A DNA stretch of 64,000 bases from Thiocystis violacea (GCF_016583575.1 NZ_NRRG01000003.1:62001-126000), one strand, 5' to 3'; shown: positions 33,936-46,298, numbered from the stretch's first letter. Notes: generated by a model not told the origin, from the letters alone. Numbers and translations: made by a program.

Positions 33936-34274
33936 ATGGCACGAAGATCCCCCCGATGGACCCAGACGCCCGCCGCGGTCCCAAGCCTGATCCTCTTGCT
34001 GCTGGCCTTCGGCGGCTCCGGCTGCCAATCCACCGCGAACGATCGGGACGAGTCCAAATGTAAGCCGACCCCCGGCATGACAACCGCGGAGTTGACCGAT
34101 TGCGGCTGTTTTTCCGCCAACCACCAAACCCGTTATACGAGCGGCTTGACAGTGGAAGACGACGACCGAGAGGTGCAAAGCGTCACGATCCTGAGCTACC
34201 TCTGCCCGACCGCATCCGCTGGGCTCACCCAAGTGGTGGTGATCAACGGCATCGCCAAGAACGTTCATCAATAG
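33936..34274 (+). CDS. Small putative lipoprotein
   Basis: The ATG at 33936 follows AGGAG by about 11 nt and gives 112 residues. A basic n-region and hydrophobic stretch (SLILLLLAFGG) lead to the lipobox-like GSGC, so it is probably lipid-anchored. The mature part has several cysteines (ESKCKP, DCGCF, LCP). No family is recognised. It ends one base before the PaaK-like gene and is likely co-transcribed with it. Confidence 0.7.
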   Translation: MARRSPRWTQTPAAVPSLILLLLAFGGSGCQSTANDRDESKCKPTPGMTTAELTDCGCFSANHQTRYTSGLTVEDDDREVQSVTILSYLCPTASAGLTQVVVINGIAKNVHQ

Positions 34275-34275
34275 C

Positions 34276-35730
34276 ATGAAGGCCCTGGACAGACTCCTCA
34301 GGCGCTGGCAACTGCTGGCCCTCGCGCGTGTCGCGCCGAAAACCCTGGCGGACACCGGGGCCAAACGTCTGCTAAGGCAGGTCAGGCGGGTCGCGCGGCG
34401 GGTTCCGGCCTATGGCGCCATTCTCCGCGAGCGCCAGATCGCGATCGAGCGGATTCGGACCCCGGCCGATGTCATCCGGCATTGTCCCATCCTCGGCAAG
34501 GAGGATCTCTTCGGCCGCTTTCCGCTGACGGAACTCTGCGTCGACGGAAACCTGGGGCCACTGGCCAGCGTCCTGACCAGCTCCGGCCACGGCAACCGCT
34601 TCGCCTTCGGGCTCTCCACCGCCAGACAGGCGCGCGCGGCGACACGGGCGATCGACCTGGGGTTGGAGCACGCCTTCCAGACCGATTCGAACCCAACCCT
34701 TTTGATCAACGCCCTGCCCATGGGCGTGCGCTTCGCCAGCTCCAGCGTCACCATCGCCGAGACCAGCGTGCGCGAGGACATGGCGGTGGCCCTGCTGCGG
34801 GAGATCGCGCCCCACTATGCTCAAAGCCTCCTGGTGACGGATCCGCTCTTCTGCAAGCGCCTGCTGGAGCACGCCGCCGATGTTGGGCTGGACTGGTCGA
34901 ACCTGAAGGTCAACCTGATCCTGGGCGAGGAGACCTTCGGCGAGCACTTTCGGAGCTATGTAGCCCGGGGTTTCGGGCAGGATCCGCAAGGCTGGACGCG
35001 CGGTTTCGTCGGATCCTCGATGGGTATCGGCGAGATCGGTCTGAACCTCTTCTTCGAGACGCGCGAGACCGTCCGGCTGCGTCAGTTGGCCCAGGCGCGT
35101 CCCGAGGCCATGGCCGAGGTGATCGGCCGATGGCCTGGGCGAACGCCGCCGCTGCTGTTCGTCCACGATCCCAGGCGCGTCTTCGTCGAGGTCCAGACCC
35201 CGGACCCGGACGGCTATGGCGGACTGGTGCTCTCGACCCTGGACCCATCCCTGATGCTGCCGCTGTTGCGCTACGCGAGCGGCGACCGTGCCCGGCTCCT
35301 CGACACCCAGGCGATGCGCCGGGCGCTGTACTCGGGCGGATTCGCCGACCTCGCGCTTCCAACCCTGCCCATGATCGCCCTCGCCGGTCGGGAAACGGAC
35401 GTGCTGCCGGACGGACGCACACTCCTGGACTTCAAGGACGCGCTCTATGCGCGGCCCCAGGTCGCCGATCAGCTCAGCGGCGCCTTTCGGATCGAGGACG
35501 AGGCGCTCGGACATCGCATCCATTTGCAGACACGGCCGGGATGGCGCGGCGTCGAGCAAGACCTCGTCGATCAGGTCGCGCCCGCCTTCCCCCCGCCGAG
35601 AGCCGGCGCTTCGGACCAGGTTCAGATCTGGGACCATGACCGCTTCCCCTACGGCCGGGGCCTGGATTACGAGCGGAAATTCACCTATTACGCCCCTCGG
35701 GAAACATCGCCGCCGCGCCGGCCCGCCTGA
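34276..35730 (+). CDS. PaaK-like adenylate-forming enzyme (phenylacetate-CoA ligase family)
   Basis: This 484-residue protein resembles the PaaK branch of the ANL superfamily. Visible segments are HCPILGKEDLF, VLTSSGHGN (in place of the usual SSGTTG phosphate loop), FVGSSMGIGEIGLNLFFET (adenine-binding region) and RYASGDRARL (adenylate-binding Asp). A C-terminal region with GLDYERKFTYY follows. The substrate is unknown. It faces an exosortase-associated acyltransferase with only 23 bp between the stops, so the pair may act on one acyl substrate. Confidence 0.75.
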   Translation: MKALDRLLRRWQLLALARVAPKTLADTGAKRLLRQVRRVARRVPAYGAILRERQIAIERIRTPADVIRHCPILGKEDLFGRFPLTELCVDGNLGPLASVLTSSGHGNRFAFGLSTARQARAATRAIDLGLEHAFQTDSNPTLLINALPMGVRFASSSVTIAETSVREDMAVALLREIAPHYAQSLLVTDPLFCKRLLEHAADVGLDWSNLKVNLILGEETFGEHFRSYVARGFGQDPQGWTRGFVGSSMGIGEIGLNLFFETRETVRLRQLAQARPEAMAEVIGRWPGRTPPLLFVHDPRRVFVEVQTPDPDGYGGLVLSTLDPSLMLPLLRYASGDRARLLDTQAMRRALYSGGFADLALPTLPMIALAGRETDVLPDGRTLLDFKDALYARPQVADQLSGAFRIEDEALGHRIHLQTRPGWRGVEQDLVDQVAPAFPPPRAGASDQVQIWDHDRFPYGRGLDYERKFTYYAPRETSPPRRPA

Positions 35731-35753
35731 GCCGTCCGAGCGACGGGCCAGGA

Positions 35754-36575
35754 TCAGCCGATCGAGGCCAGATCGCCCCAGGAGTCGCCCCGATCCCTCG
35801 CGAACGCCGGCCAAAGCTCGGGCTCAAGCCCGGTGAGCATGAAGCGCAGCACCTCCGGCGCGGTGCGGTACAGATGGCGCTCGAGCGTCTCGATACTCGC
35901 CAGATAGGGACGGACCGGGCCGAAGTAGTCGATCCTCGGGCCGATCGGAGTGAAGTCCAAGCCCATGCGGCGGAGGATGATGTCCAGGCCACGCTCCATG
36001 GCCACCACCCAATGTTCGACACCCCGACGCCGGCTCTCCTGGTAGAGCAGGCGGTAGATTCCGGAAACGATCTCGGGGGTCTGCTGCGACGTCGGAAAGG
36101 CCAGAATCTCGGCTCCGCCGGCCTGGGGCGAACCGGGACGCGGCGGCCCGCCATAAAGACCATCGCCCTTGCGTCGCCGAAAGGCCCTGGAAACGGCCAG
36201 GCGCGAGATCTCGACATAGCGCGCCGGGAACGGACCGGTGGTGTCGCTCGGCACCTCCCGACCAGGCGAGAACCGGCAATGCCCCTCCAGCGGAAACCCC
36301 AGCGCCGAGGGCATGACCAGACGCGCCGTCCCGGCCGGTTCGCCCTGTTCGTGCCTAGCGAGGATCGGCACGGCATGGGCGTCGAACGCATCGCGCTCCA
36401 ATCCCTCGGGATAATGGCTGGCGTCCAGGAACCCCCGCTCCAGACAGTACACCTGATAACGAATCCGATAGGTCGAGGCGATGTCTTCCTCGCGATCGGC
36501 GCGCGAGAACGAAAAATGGCGTCCGGGCACCGACTTCGCGTGTTCCAGGCCGGGCGTCACTGTGGTTGCGACCAT
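35754..36575 (-). CDS. PEP-CTERM/exosortase system-associated acyltransferase
   Basis: This is a GNAT-fold protein related to autoinducer synthases, with the family start region RIRYQVYCLERGFL, YPEGLERDAFDAHA, TARLVMP and EISRLAVSRAFRRR. The ATG at 36575 has GGGGGA about 7 nt upstream and gives 273 residues. Members usually occur near exosortase and PEP-CTERM polysaccharide loci, but none is visible in this window. The substrate of the family is not established. Confidence 0.85.
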   Translation of the reverse strand: MVATTVTPGLEHAKSVPGRHFSFSRADREEDIASTYRIRYQVYCLERGFLDASHYPEGLERDAFDAHAVPILARHEQGEPAGTARLVMPSALGFPLEGHCRFSPGREVPSDTTGPFPARYVEISRLAVSRAFRRRKGDGLYGGPPRPGSPQAGGAEILAFPTSQQTPEIVSGIYRLLYQESRRRGVEHWVVAMERGLDIILRRMGLDFTPIGPRIDYFGPVRPYLASIETLERHLYRTAPEVLRFMLTGLEPELWPAFARDRGDSWGDLASIG

Positions 36576-36826
36576 ATCTGAGTCCCCCATTGTGCCGAGC
36601 GGCGAGAGGCGTCGCCTCGGGGTGTTCGCGATGAGTATCCGAGCCGGCATGCTCCATGCGCGAGGACGGTGCCGGGGCTTGATCCCGGTCGCGCTCCATG
36701 CGTCCGACACTGGTCTTTTTGGGGCCAGGGATTAGACTTCAAGAACCCCGCGTCACAAGGTTTCGCGCCCAACACGCCCGGCCAAGCGAGCCACTTGACC
36801 CTTATTCAACGCAGGATGCCATTCAC

Positions 36827-37234
36827 ATGAAGGGATTGGCTTGCTTCGTGTTTCTGCTGGGCCTCGCCTCCGCCGGCGCTCAAGAGTTGATCGTGAACAG
36901 GAGTGCGGGCGTCGAATCCCTGACCCGCAATGAGGCCAGACTCTATCTGACCATGCGCCTGAAGCACTGGCCGGATGGAACAGAGGTCAGGCTCTTCGTG
37001 CTGCCCGACAATGACGCGCTCCATCAGCATTTCGTCAACGCCATCCTCGGGCTCTATCCCTATCAGCTGCGGCGCGTCTGGGACCGTCAGATCTTCACCG
37101 GAACCGGACAGGCTCCGATCCTCGTCAACTCGCGCGAGGAGATGCTGCGGCGCGTGGCCTCGACTCCGGGAGGTCTCGGCTACACCGACGGACTGGTCTC
37201 CAACCCGGCCGTCCACACCATCGAGGTCCAGTAG
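36827..37234 (+). CDS. PstS-like periplasmic protein (phosphate ABC substrate-binding family)
   Basis: This is a 135-residue protein with a signal peptide (cleavage near SAGAQ) and a short PBP-like domain: LTRNEARLYLTMR, WPDGTEVRLFVLP, and GGLGYTDG near the end. It is far shorter than a true PstS and lacks transport partners. It abuts a porin-like gene and a GGDEF-EAL sensor, a set seen in other gammaproteobacteria. It may act as a periplasmic sensor for the c-di-GMP enzyme. Confidence 0.8.
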   Translation: MKGLACFVFLLGLASAGAQELIVNRSAGVESLTRNEARLYLTMRLKHWPDGTEVRLFVLPDNDALHQHFVNAILGLYPYQLRRVWDRQIFTGTGQAPILVNSREEMLRRVASTPGGLGYTDGLVSNPAVHTIEVQ

Positions 37235-38428
37235 ATGAGGCGATACCTAAGGCTCGCCATCGTCCTCCCACTGGCCATGGGATCCCTGTCGGCGAGCGCG
37301 CTGGATCTGTTCGAGGAACGCCTGCGGATCCATGGGTTCGCCAGCCAGGCTGTCGTCGACACCAGCGACAATCAGTATTTCGGCGACAGCACCGGAACCT
37401 CGTTCGACTTCACCGAGCTGGGTCTCAATGCCTCCTACCGCTTCACGCCCCGGATCCTGCTGTCGAGCCAGGTGCTGGTCCGTCGCGCCGGCGACATGTA
37501 TGACGGAACCCCCTCCATTGATTACGCCCTGGCGGACATCACGGCCTCATCAACGTCGGAGGCCCGCTTCGGCGCTCGACTCGGACGGATCAAGAACCCT
37601 TTGGGACTCTATAACGAAACGCGGGACGTCCCCTTCACCCGTCCGGGGATCTTTCTGCCGCAAGTCATCTACTACGACAAGGTCCGCAATCTGGTTCTCT
37701 CATCCGACGGCGTCATGTTCTTCGGCGAGACCTATGGCGAGGCCGGAACGCTCTCCCTGAACCTTGGCGTCGGACAACCCATCATTGATGACAATGCCGA
37801 ATGGACCTATCTAGGGGATGACTTCGAGGGTCGACTGGAGCCGCGCGATCCAACCTGGATCGCCAATCTCTGGATCGCGAGCCCGACCGAACGACTCAGG
37901 GCCGGACTCGGCGTGGTCGCCTCCAGCCTGTCCTACGACGCCTTCGAGTCGTCGTTCCTTGAATCCGGCTCGATCGGGTTCATCAATACCATCCTGTCAT
38001 TGCAGTACAACGATGAGCAATGGACGCTCTCGGCCGAATACTCGCGCATGCCGCTCGAATGGAAGGAATTCGGCCCCGTCTTCCCGTTCAGCAAGCAGAC
38101 GACGGAGGGCTACTATCTTCAGGGCGCCTATCGACCGCGCCCGAATCTTGAACTCTCGCTGCGTTACGAAGAGGGGTTCGCGGACCGTAACGACCGTGAT
38201 GGGAGCCGATCATCGGCGCTGACCGGTGGACTCACGCCCCCCTTCGACTTCTATTCCAAGATATGGACGGCCGGTCTACGCTGGGATGTGAAGCCTAATC
38301 TGATGCTCCGATTCGAGTACCAACGTCATGCCGGAACCTTCGCGCTTTCGATCCGTGAAAATCCCGATCCATCGGATCTCGTCAAGCATTGGGACGCCTT
38401 CGCCGCCTCGATCTCGGTACGTTTCTGA
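37235..38428 (+). CDS. Outer-membrane beta-barrel (porin-like) protein
   Basis: The ATG follows the previous stop codon directly. The 397-residue protein has a signal peptide (ending SASA) and alternating beta-strands such as YRFTPRILLSSQVLVRR, with the C-terminal aromatic SISVRF typical of BamA-inserted barrels. No specific substrate can be named. It sits between the PstS-like protein and the GGDEF-EAL sensor in one operon. Confidence 0.8.
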   Translation: MRRYLRLAIVLPLAMGSLSASALDLFEERLRIHGFASQAVVDTSDNQYFGDSTGTSFDFTELGLNASYRFTPRILLSSQVLVRRAGDMYDGTPSIDYALADITASSTSEARFGARLGRIKNPLGLYNETRDVPFTRPGIFLPQVIYYDKVRNLVLSSDGVMFFGETYGEAGTLSLNLGVGQPIIDDNAEWTYLGDDFEGRLEPRDPTWIANLWIASPTERLRAGLGVVASSLSYDAFESSFLESGSIGFINTILSLQYNDEQWTLSAEYSRMPLEWKEFGPVFPFSKQTTEGYYLQGAYRPRPNLELSLRYEEGFADRNDRDGSRSSALTGGLTPPFDFYSKIWTAGLRWDVKPNLMLRFEYQRHAGTFALSIRENPDPSDLVKHWDAFAASISVRF

Positions 38429-38437
38429 GGCGCTCGG

Positions 38438-40852
38438 GTGAGCCCCGAGGTCGCCGCCACCCGACCCAGACCCTACCTCAGCCTGCGCTGGAAGGCCCTG
38501 ATCGCCCTCAGCCTGCTACTCCTCGCCGTCAACGCCAGCCTCGCCTTCATCGCCAACCATCAATCCGTGCGGCAATTCGAGTCGCGGCAGTCCCATGTGC
38601 GCGACCAGCAAGCCCGCCAGTTACGCGCCATGCTCAGTGAGCGCGGCCAGGAAATGTCCAAGCTGGCCAGTCTGGTGCCCCTGCTCGGCCCGCGCGAGGC
38701 GGACAGCCTGAGCGAGCGACTGCGCCTGGCCCTGGACACCAATGGCGCGGTCCTGGATCTGGAGTGGGATATCCGGAGCGTGCACTGGCTCGGCACCGCG
38801 GGCGAGACCCTCATCGCCTGGCCAGACGGCGTCCCGAGGATCCCGGCGGAACTGCGCGCGACCATCGAGCAGGCGCCCGAGAGCGTGGCGTCGGTGCTGG
38901 CCTGCCGTCCCGCCTGCGGACAATTCCAGGCCATCCCACTGCTTTGGCGTGGCGTCTTCGCCGGCAGCCTGGTGCTCGAACGCTCGCTGGCCGATGCCCT
39001 GCTGACCTTCAACGCCCTGACCGGGGCCGAGATCGCCATCGACGTCGTGGATCCAGCCAGGGGTCACGACCGGCTCGATCCGGAGGCCGCCGGCTATCTG
39101 GACTTCCCCGTGATCACCTTCCCGGAGCAATCACGGCCGGTGCTGCGCGCGGCCGGGCGCGCGCTCCTGGAATCCTCCCGCTCGGGCGATCCCATCCTGA
39201 CGCGCCACGCGGGCGGTTGGTTCGAGATCTTTCGGATCCCTGGGCTCGCCGAGGGGGTGGACGCCTATGTGATCAACGACGTCACCGAGCAACGACTCGG
39301 CATCCAGGCCACCACGCGCAAGAGCCTGCTGATCGGCGCGCTCGGGCTGCTGCTGTCCGAGCTGCTCCTGCTGATGATCATGCAGGCGCCCTTGCGTCGA
39401 CTGAAGCACCTGGCGACCGCGCTGCCCCTGCTGGCCGAGCGACGCTATCTCGATCTGCGGGACCGACTGGCGCGGTTCGGCGGAACCCGGATCGCGGATG
39501 ACGAGATCGATCTGATGGTCGCCACGGTCGGCCGCCTGACCGAACGGATGGAAACATTGCAACAGGATCGCGAGCAGGCCGAGGCCCGGCTGCTTTGGCT
39601 ATCCGACCATGACCCACTGACGCGGCTCATGAATCGCCGCCGGTTCAAGGAGGATTTCACCCGCATCGTTGATCAGGCGACGCGCTATGGCCACCAGGGC
39701 GCGCTCCTGTTCCTCGACCTGGATGAGTTCAAGGACGTGAACGATCTCAATGGACATCAGGTGGGCGACAGCCTGCTCCAGCGTGTCGCCGAGGAACTGC
39801 GTGGCATCACCCAACCCAGCGACCTGCTGGCCCGGCTCGGTGGTGACGAATTCGCCCTGGTCCTGCCCGAGGCCAGCCTGGAGGAGGCAACGGCGCATGC
39901 CGACGCGGCCCAGCGGGCGATCCGCTCCATCACCCTGAGCGAGCAGGGTCGCCAGCACCGCATCTCCGCCAGCATCGGCATCGCACGCTTCCCTGCGCAT
40001 GGGAGCGAGATCCCGGAGTTGATGGCGAACGCCGACCTGGCCATGTATCAGGCCAAGGAGCACGGACGGGGACGCTGGCATCTGTTCTCGGCCCAGGAGC
40101 CGGTACGCGAGCAACTCGACGCCCGCATCCTCTGGAAGGAGCAGATCGCCGAGGCCCTGCGCGACGAGCGTTTCGCCCTCTACTTCCAGCCGATCATCGA
40201 CATCCGCACGGGCGTCCCCTGTCACATGGAAGCGCTCCTGCGCATGATCGATTATCGGGGCGCCGTCATCGGTCCGGATCGATTCATCCCGATCGCGGAA
40301 AAGACCGGGCAGATCCAGGCCATCGATCAATGGATCCTGACCAAGGCGCTGGGAGTCCTGGCCAGGCACGGCGAGATCCGGCTCGCGATTAATCTCTCGG
40401 CCAGCGCCATGGACGATCCGACCATCCTGACCACGCTCCAACGGCTCCTGAGCGAGTACCGCATCACTCCGTCGAGGCTCTCGTTCGAGGTCACCGAAAC
40501 GGTCGCGATCGGCAGCCTGAGCCGCGCGGCGCGTCTCATGCGGAGCATTCAGGAGTTGGGGTGCCGTTTCGCGCTGGACGATTTCGGCAGTGGTTATGCC
40601 TCTTACGCCTATCTGCGCCAACTGCCGGTGGATGACATCAAGATCGACGGCGCCTTCATCCGCGACCTTCCAAGCAACCGGGAGGACCGGATCTTCGTCA
40701 AGGCCGTCACCGACATGGCCCACGGCATGGATCGACGGGTCATCGCGGAATTCGTCGAGACCGAGGAAGTGCTCGAGATCCTCAGGGAACTCGGGGTCGA
40801 CTGCGCCCAGGGTTATCTGTTCGGAAAACCAGCGCCGCTGGCCGAGCCATGA
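38438..40852 (+). CDS. Membrane-bound GGDEF-EAL c-di-GMP signalling protein
   Basis: The GTG start gives 804 residues. A first helix (about 14-34) and a second (about 288-312) bracket a periplasmic sensor domain. HAMP and a coiled coil lead to a GGDEF domain with an intact LGGDEF (about residue 468) and an EAL domain with intact MEALLR (about 598) and DDFGSGYASY. Both cyclase and phosphodiesterase activities are therefore possible. It starts 9 bp after the porin gene, suggesting the periplasmic partner sets its activity. Confidence 0.92.
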   Translation: MSPEVAATRPRPYLSLRWKALIALSLLLLAVNASLAFIANHQSVRQFESRQSHVRDQQARQLRAMLSERGQEMSKLASLVPLLGPREADSLSERLRLALDTNGAVLDLEWDIRSVHWLGTAGETLIAWPDGVPRIPAELRATIEQAPESVASVLACRPACGQFQAIPLLWRGVFAGSLVLERSLADALLTFNALTGAEIAIDVVDPARGHDRLDPEAAGYLDFPVITFPEQSRPVLRAAGRALLESSRSGDPILTRHAGGWFEIFRIPGLAEGVDAYVINDVTEQRLGIQATTRKSLLIGALGLLLSELLLLMIMQAPLRRLKHLATALPLLAERRYLDLRDRLARFGGTRIADDEIDLMVATVGRLTERMETLQQDREQAEARLLWLSDHDPLTRLMNRRRFKEDFTRIVDQATRYGHQGALLFLDLDEFKDVNDLNGHQVGDSLLQRVAEELRGITQPSDLLARLGGDEFALVLPEASLEEATAHADAAQRAIRSITLSEQGRQHRISASIGIARFPAHGSEIPELMANADLAMYQAKEHGRGRWHLFSAQEPVREQLDARILWKEQIAEALRDERFALYFQPIIDIRTGVPCHMEALLRMIDYRGAVIGPDRFIPIAEKTGQIQAIDQWILTKALGVLARHGEIRLAINLSASAMDDPTILTTLQRLLSEYRITPSRLSFEVTETVAIGSLSRAARLMRSIQELGCRFALDDFGSGYASYAYLRQLPVDDIKIDGAFIRDLPSNREDRIFVKAVTDMAHGMDRRVIAEFVETEEVLEILRELGVDCAQGYLFGKPAPLAEP

Positions 40853-40942
40853 GGCTGGAAAGGGTGGAATCCGGGAGGGAAGCTGGAAATGTGGGTCGCC
40901 GGGCTGTTCGCCCGGCGATCCTTGCGACGCTAGAACACCGGA

Positions 40943-43447
<2,505 letters not shown>

Positions 43448-43548
43448 ACGACAGGGATCCTTCTGGATGCGTGTTGAACATTAAAGATGTTAATAGCTTC
43501 GGGCTTCGGGGCCTATGAATGCAACCCGCAATCACTCCGGCCCTATGA

Positions 43549-43842
43549 TTATCGACGACTCGGCATGAGGCTCGGCAGGGGCGAGCGGCCCTGTTTGAAG
43601 TCGTTTCGCAGCCGGGTCAAGAGTTGGGCGCGCTCCGCGTCGCCGGCCACCATCAGGGCCGTGAAGGCGGCACGCCACTGCGCCATGAACTCCCGATCCT
43701 CCGCCCGATCGGTGTAAAGCATGACTGCGGTGCAATAGTCGGTGGCCTTGAGATAATCCTTGAAGGGCGTCTCGGTGGGCGCGAGCAGTGATCCGACGAG
43801 CTGACGCGCCCGGCTGGAAGGCTTGGGCGTGGCGTCCATCAT
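43549..43842 (-). CDS. Hypothetical small protein
   Basis: This 97-residue protein of no recognised family has a helical, soluble composition: FKDYLKATDYCTAVMLYTDRAEDREFMAQ. It lies 1 bp beyond the DUF2939 gene, in the same direction, with two in-frame ATGs at the start, so it is probably the last gene of the yheS-DUF2939 operon. There is no signal peptide or membrane segment. Confidence 0.65.
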   Translation of the reverse strand: MMDATPKPSSRARQLVGSLLAPTETPFKDYLKATDYCTAVMLYTDRAEDREFMAQWRAAFTALMVAGDAERAQLLTRLRNDFKQGRSPLPSLMPSRR

Positions 43843-43843
43843 C

Positions 43844-44386
43844 TCAGTAGGAAACCATGGTCAGGCGCCAGCCGAGCCGACGGAACTGGAGCCGCAGATT
43901 GAGCGGATCGGCCGAGGGTCGGTCGACACGGACCCGAACGTCGCCGAAGCCTTCGAAGAAGACCTCCGAGATGGACGCGAGCAGCCCCAGCCTGGAAGGC
44001 GCGACCGCGCCGAACTGATCACCGACCCATTCCAGGGTGACCAGTGACTGGAGCGCCTCGTCCCCATGTTGACGGATACCGGTCTCCAGCCAGGCGATGA
44101 AGGGATCGGAGACCCCTTCGATGACGCTGACACGATCCTTGTTGAGTCGGCGCGCGATCTCATCGCGCACCGCCTCCAGATCCACCAGAGCGGCGAGCGT
44201 GGCCTGATCACGCCGCGCCAGCGCTCGATCGAGACTCCAGAGCGCGGCGTAGGGCCAGATCCCATGGAGCAGCAGAACCAGGCCCAGGATCGGCAAGGCG
44301 CGTGCCGCCGGGCGCCCCAGGAATCGCCTGGATCGACGCGCCAGCTCCCAGCCGGGGCGGGACCATCGCGGCAGGAACGACCTCAT
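43844..44386 (-). CDS. DUF2939 domain protein
   Basis: This 180-residue protein has one N-terminal membrane helix (ALPILGLVLLLHGIWPYAA) followed by the DUF2939 motif WSLDRALARRDQATLAALVDLEAVRDEI. The remainder would lie in the periplasm. Function is unknown. It starts 13 nt after the yheS stop. Confidence 0.8.
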   Translation of the reverse strand: MRSFLPRWSRPGWELARRSRRFLGRPAARALPILGLVLLLHGIWPYAALWSLDRALARRDQATLAALVDLEAVRDEIARRLNKDRVSVIEGVSDPFIAWLETGIRQHGDEALQSLVTLEWVGDQFGAVAPSRLGLLASISEVFFEGFGDVRVRVDRPSADPLNLRLQFRRLGWRLTMVSY

Positions 44387-44399
44387 GCCCCGAACACCC

Positions 44400-46298
44400 T
44401 CAAGACGTTTCCCCCTGGAATTGCTCGATCGCCTCGCTCACCTCCAGCCAGGCGGTCTCGGTTTCCTCCAGTTCGGCGGCGACCCGACGCTGATCCGCGA
44501 GCAGGGCGAGCAGGCGTTCCTTGCCCTCGGGCGCGTAGAGTTCGGGGGCGGCCAGGGCCTGCTCCAGGGTCGCCCGCCGGACGCCCAGCTCGGCCAGCCG
44601 TTTTTCCAGCGCCTTTTCGCGCGATTTGAGCGGTTGCAGGGCCTTGCGCGCCTCGGCGGCCTGACGCCGTTGCTGCTTGCGCTCGCCACCCTCGCGCCCG
44701 CCCGTGTCCTCGCCGCCGGCGCGCGCGGCCTCGCGTCCGGCGAGCCAGGCCGGATAGTCGTCCAGATCCCCATCGAAGGGACAGACAGCGCCGCCGTCCA
44801 CCAGCAGCAGGGTATCGCTGGTCACCCGCAGCAGGTGACGGTCGTGCGAGACCAGCACCAGCGCCCCATCGAATTCCTGCAAGGCTTCACTGAGCGCCTG
44901 GCGCATCTCCAGGTCCAGATGATTGGTGGGCTCGTCGAGCAGCAGCAGATTGGGCCGCTGACGGATGATCATGGCCAGCACCAGCCGCGCCTTCTCGCCG
45001 CCGGACAGGGGCGCGACCGGATCCAGGGCGCGATCGCCCGCGAAGCCGAAGCCACCCAGATAGTTGCGCAGCACCTGCTCGCTCGCCCCCGGATCCAGGC
45101 GGCGCAGATGTCCCAGCGGGGTGTCGTCGGCATGCAGTTGATCGAGTTGATGCTGGGCGAAATAGCCTACCCGCAGATCCTGGGCGCGTTCGCACCGTCC
45201 CGACTGGAGCACCAGTGTGCCCGACAGCACCTTGATGAAGGTCGACTTGCCGGCGCCGTTGCGACCGAGGAGGCCGATGCGGTCGCCCGGATTCAGGCTC
45301 AGTCCGACCCCGCTGATGATGGACCGCTCGCCATAACCGGCCGCTGCCTCGTCCAGGCGCAGCAAGGGTCGCGGCAGTTGTTCGGCGGGCTCGAAGCCAA
45401 AGCGAAAGGGCGAGTCGATATGCGCCGGGGCGATCAGTTCCATGCGCTCCAGCGCCTTGAGCCGGCTCTGCGCCTGACGGGCCTTGGTGGCCTTGGCGCG
45501 AAAGCGCTCCACGAAACTGTGCATGTGGGCGATCTCGCGCTGCTGGCGGACGAAAGCCGACTGCTGTTGGGCGAGACGTTCGGCGCGCTGACGCTCGAAA
45601 CCCGAATAATTGCCCGTGTAGAGGGTGAGACGCTGGTGCTCCAGACTCAGGATATGCGTGGCCACCGCGTCCAGGAAATCCCGGTCGTGCGAGATCAGCA
45701 CCAGGGTTCCCGGATAGGACTTGAGCCAGCCCTCGAGCCAGATGACGGCGTCCAGGTCCAGATGATTGGTCGGCTCGTCGAGCAGCAGCAGATCGGAGCG
45801 ACACATGAGGGTGCGCGCTAGGGCGAGACGCATGCGCCAGCCGCCCGAATAGCTGTTGACCGCGCGCCGCTCGTCGCCGGGCGCGAATCCCAGACCATGC
45901 AGCAGACGCGCGGCGCGGCTCTCGGCGTCATAGCCGCCGATGGATTCCAGACGGCCGAGCCATTCGCCATGCCGCAACCCATCGCCCGCCGCATCGGCCT
46001 CGGCTAGTTCGGCCTGGATACGGCGCAGCTCGCGGTCGCCATCGAGCACGAACTCAATGGCCTGGCGATCGGTGTCCGGGGTGTGCTGGGCGACATGGGC
46101 GATCTCCCAGCCGAGCGGGATGGAAAACTCGCCGCCGTCCGCGTGCAGTTCGTCGAGCAGCAGGGCGAAGAGGCTCGACTTCCCACAGCCATTGGCCCCG
46201 ACCAGACCCGCCCTCTGGCCCGGATAGATGGTGAGCGTGGCCCCCTCCAGCAGGAGATTGGGGCCACGACGGAAACTCAGGTCTTTCAGTTGCAGCAT
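44400..46298 (-). CDS. yheS: ABC-F ATPase, YheS subfamily
   Basis: This is a 632-residue tandem ATPase without membrane domains. Walker A motifs GANGCGKSS and GRNGAGKST, signatures YSGGWRMRLALA and LSGGEKARLVLA, and two LLLLDEPTNHLDL Walker B motifs are intact. The inter-domain linker (RFRAKATKARQAQSRLKALERM) and the C-terminal coiled coil match E. coli YheS. ABC-F proteins act on the ribosome. Confidence 0.93.
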   Translation of the reverse strand: MLQLKDLSFRRGPNLLLEGATLTIYPGQRAGLVGANGCGKSSLFALLLDELHADGGEFSIPLGWEIAHVAQHTPDTDRQAIEFVLDGDRELRRIQAELAEADAAGDGLRHGEWLGRLESIGGYDAESRAARLLHGLGFAPGDERRAVNSYSGGWRMRLALARTLMCRSDLLLLDEPTNHLDLDAVIWLEGWLKSYPGTLVLISHDRDFLDAVATHILSLEHQRLTLYTGNYSGFERQRAERLAQQQSAFVRQQREIAHMHSFVERFRAKATKARQAQSRLKALERMELIAPAHIDSPFRFGFEPAEQLPRPLLRLDEAAAGYGERSIISGVGLSLNPGDRIGLLGRNGAGKSTFIKVLSGTLVLQSGRCERAQDLRVGYFAQHQLDQLHADDTPLGHLRRLDPGASEQVLRNYLGGFGFAGDRALDPVAPLSGGEKARLVLAMIIRQRPNLLLLDEPTNHLDLEMRQALSEALQEFDGALVLVSHDRHLLRVTSDTLLLVDGGAVCPFDGDLDDYPAWLAGREAARAGGEDTGGREGGERKQQRRQAAEARKALQPLKSREKALEKRLAELGVRRATLEQALAAPELYAPEGKERLLALLADQRRVAAELEETETAWLEVSEAIEQFQGETS

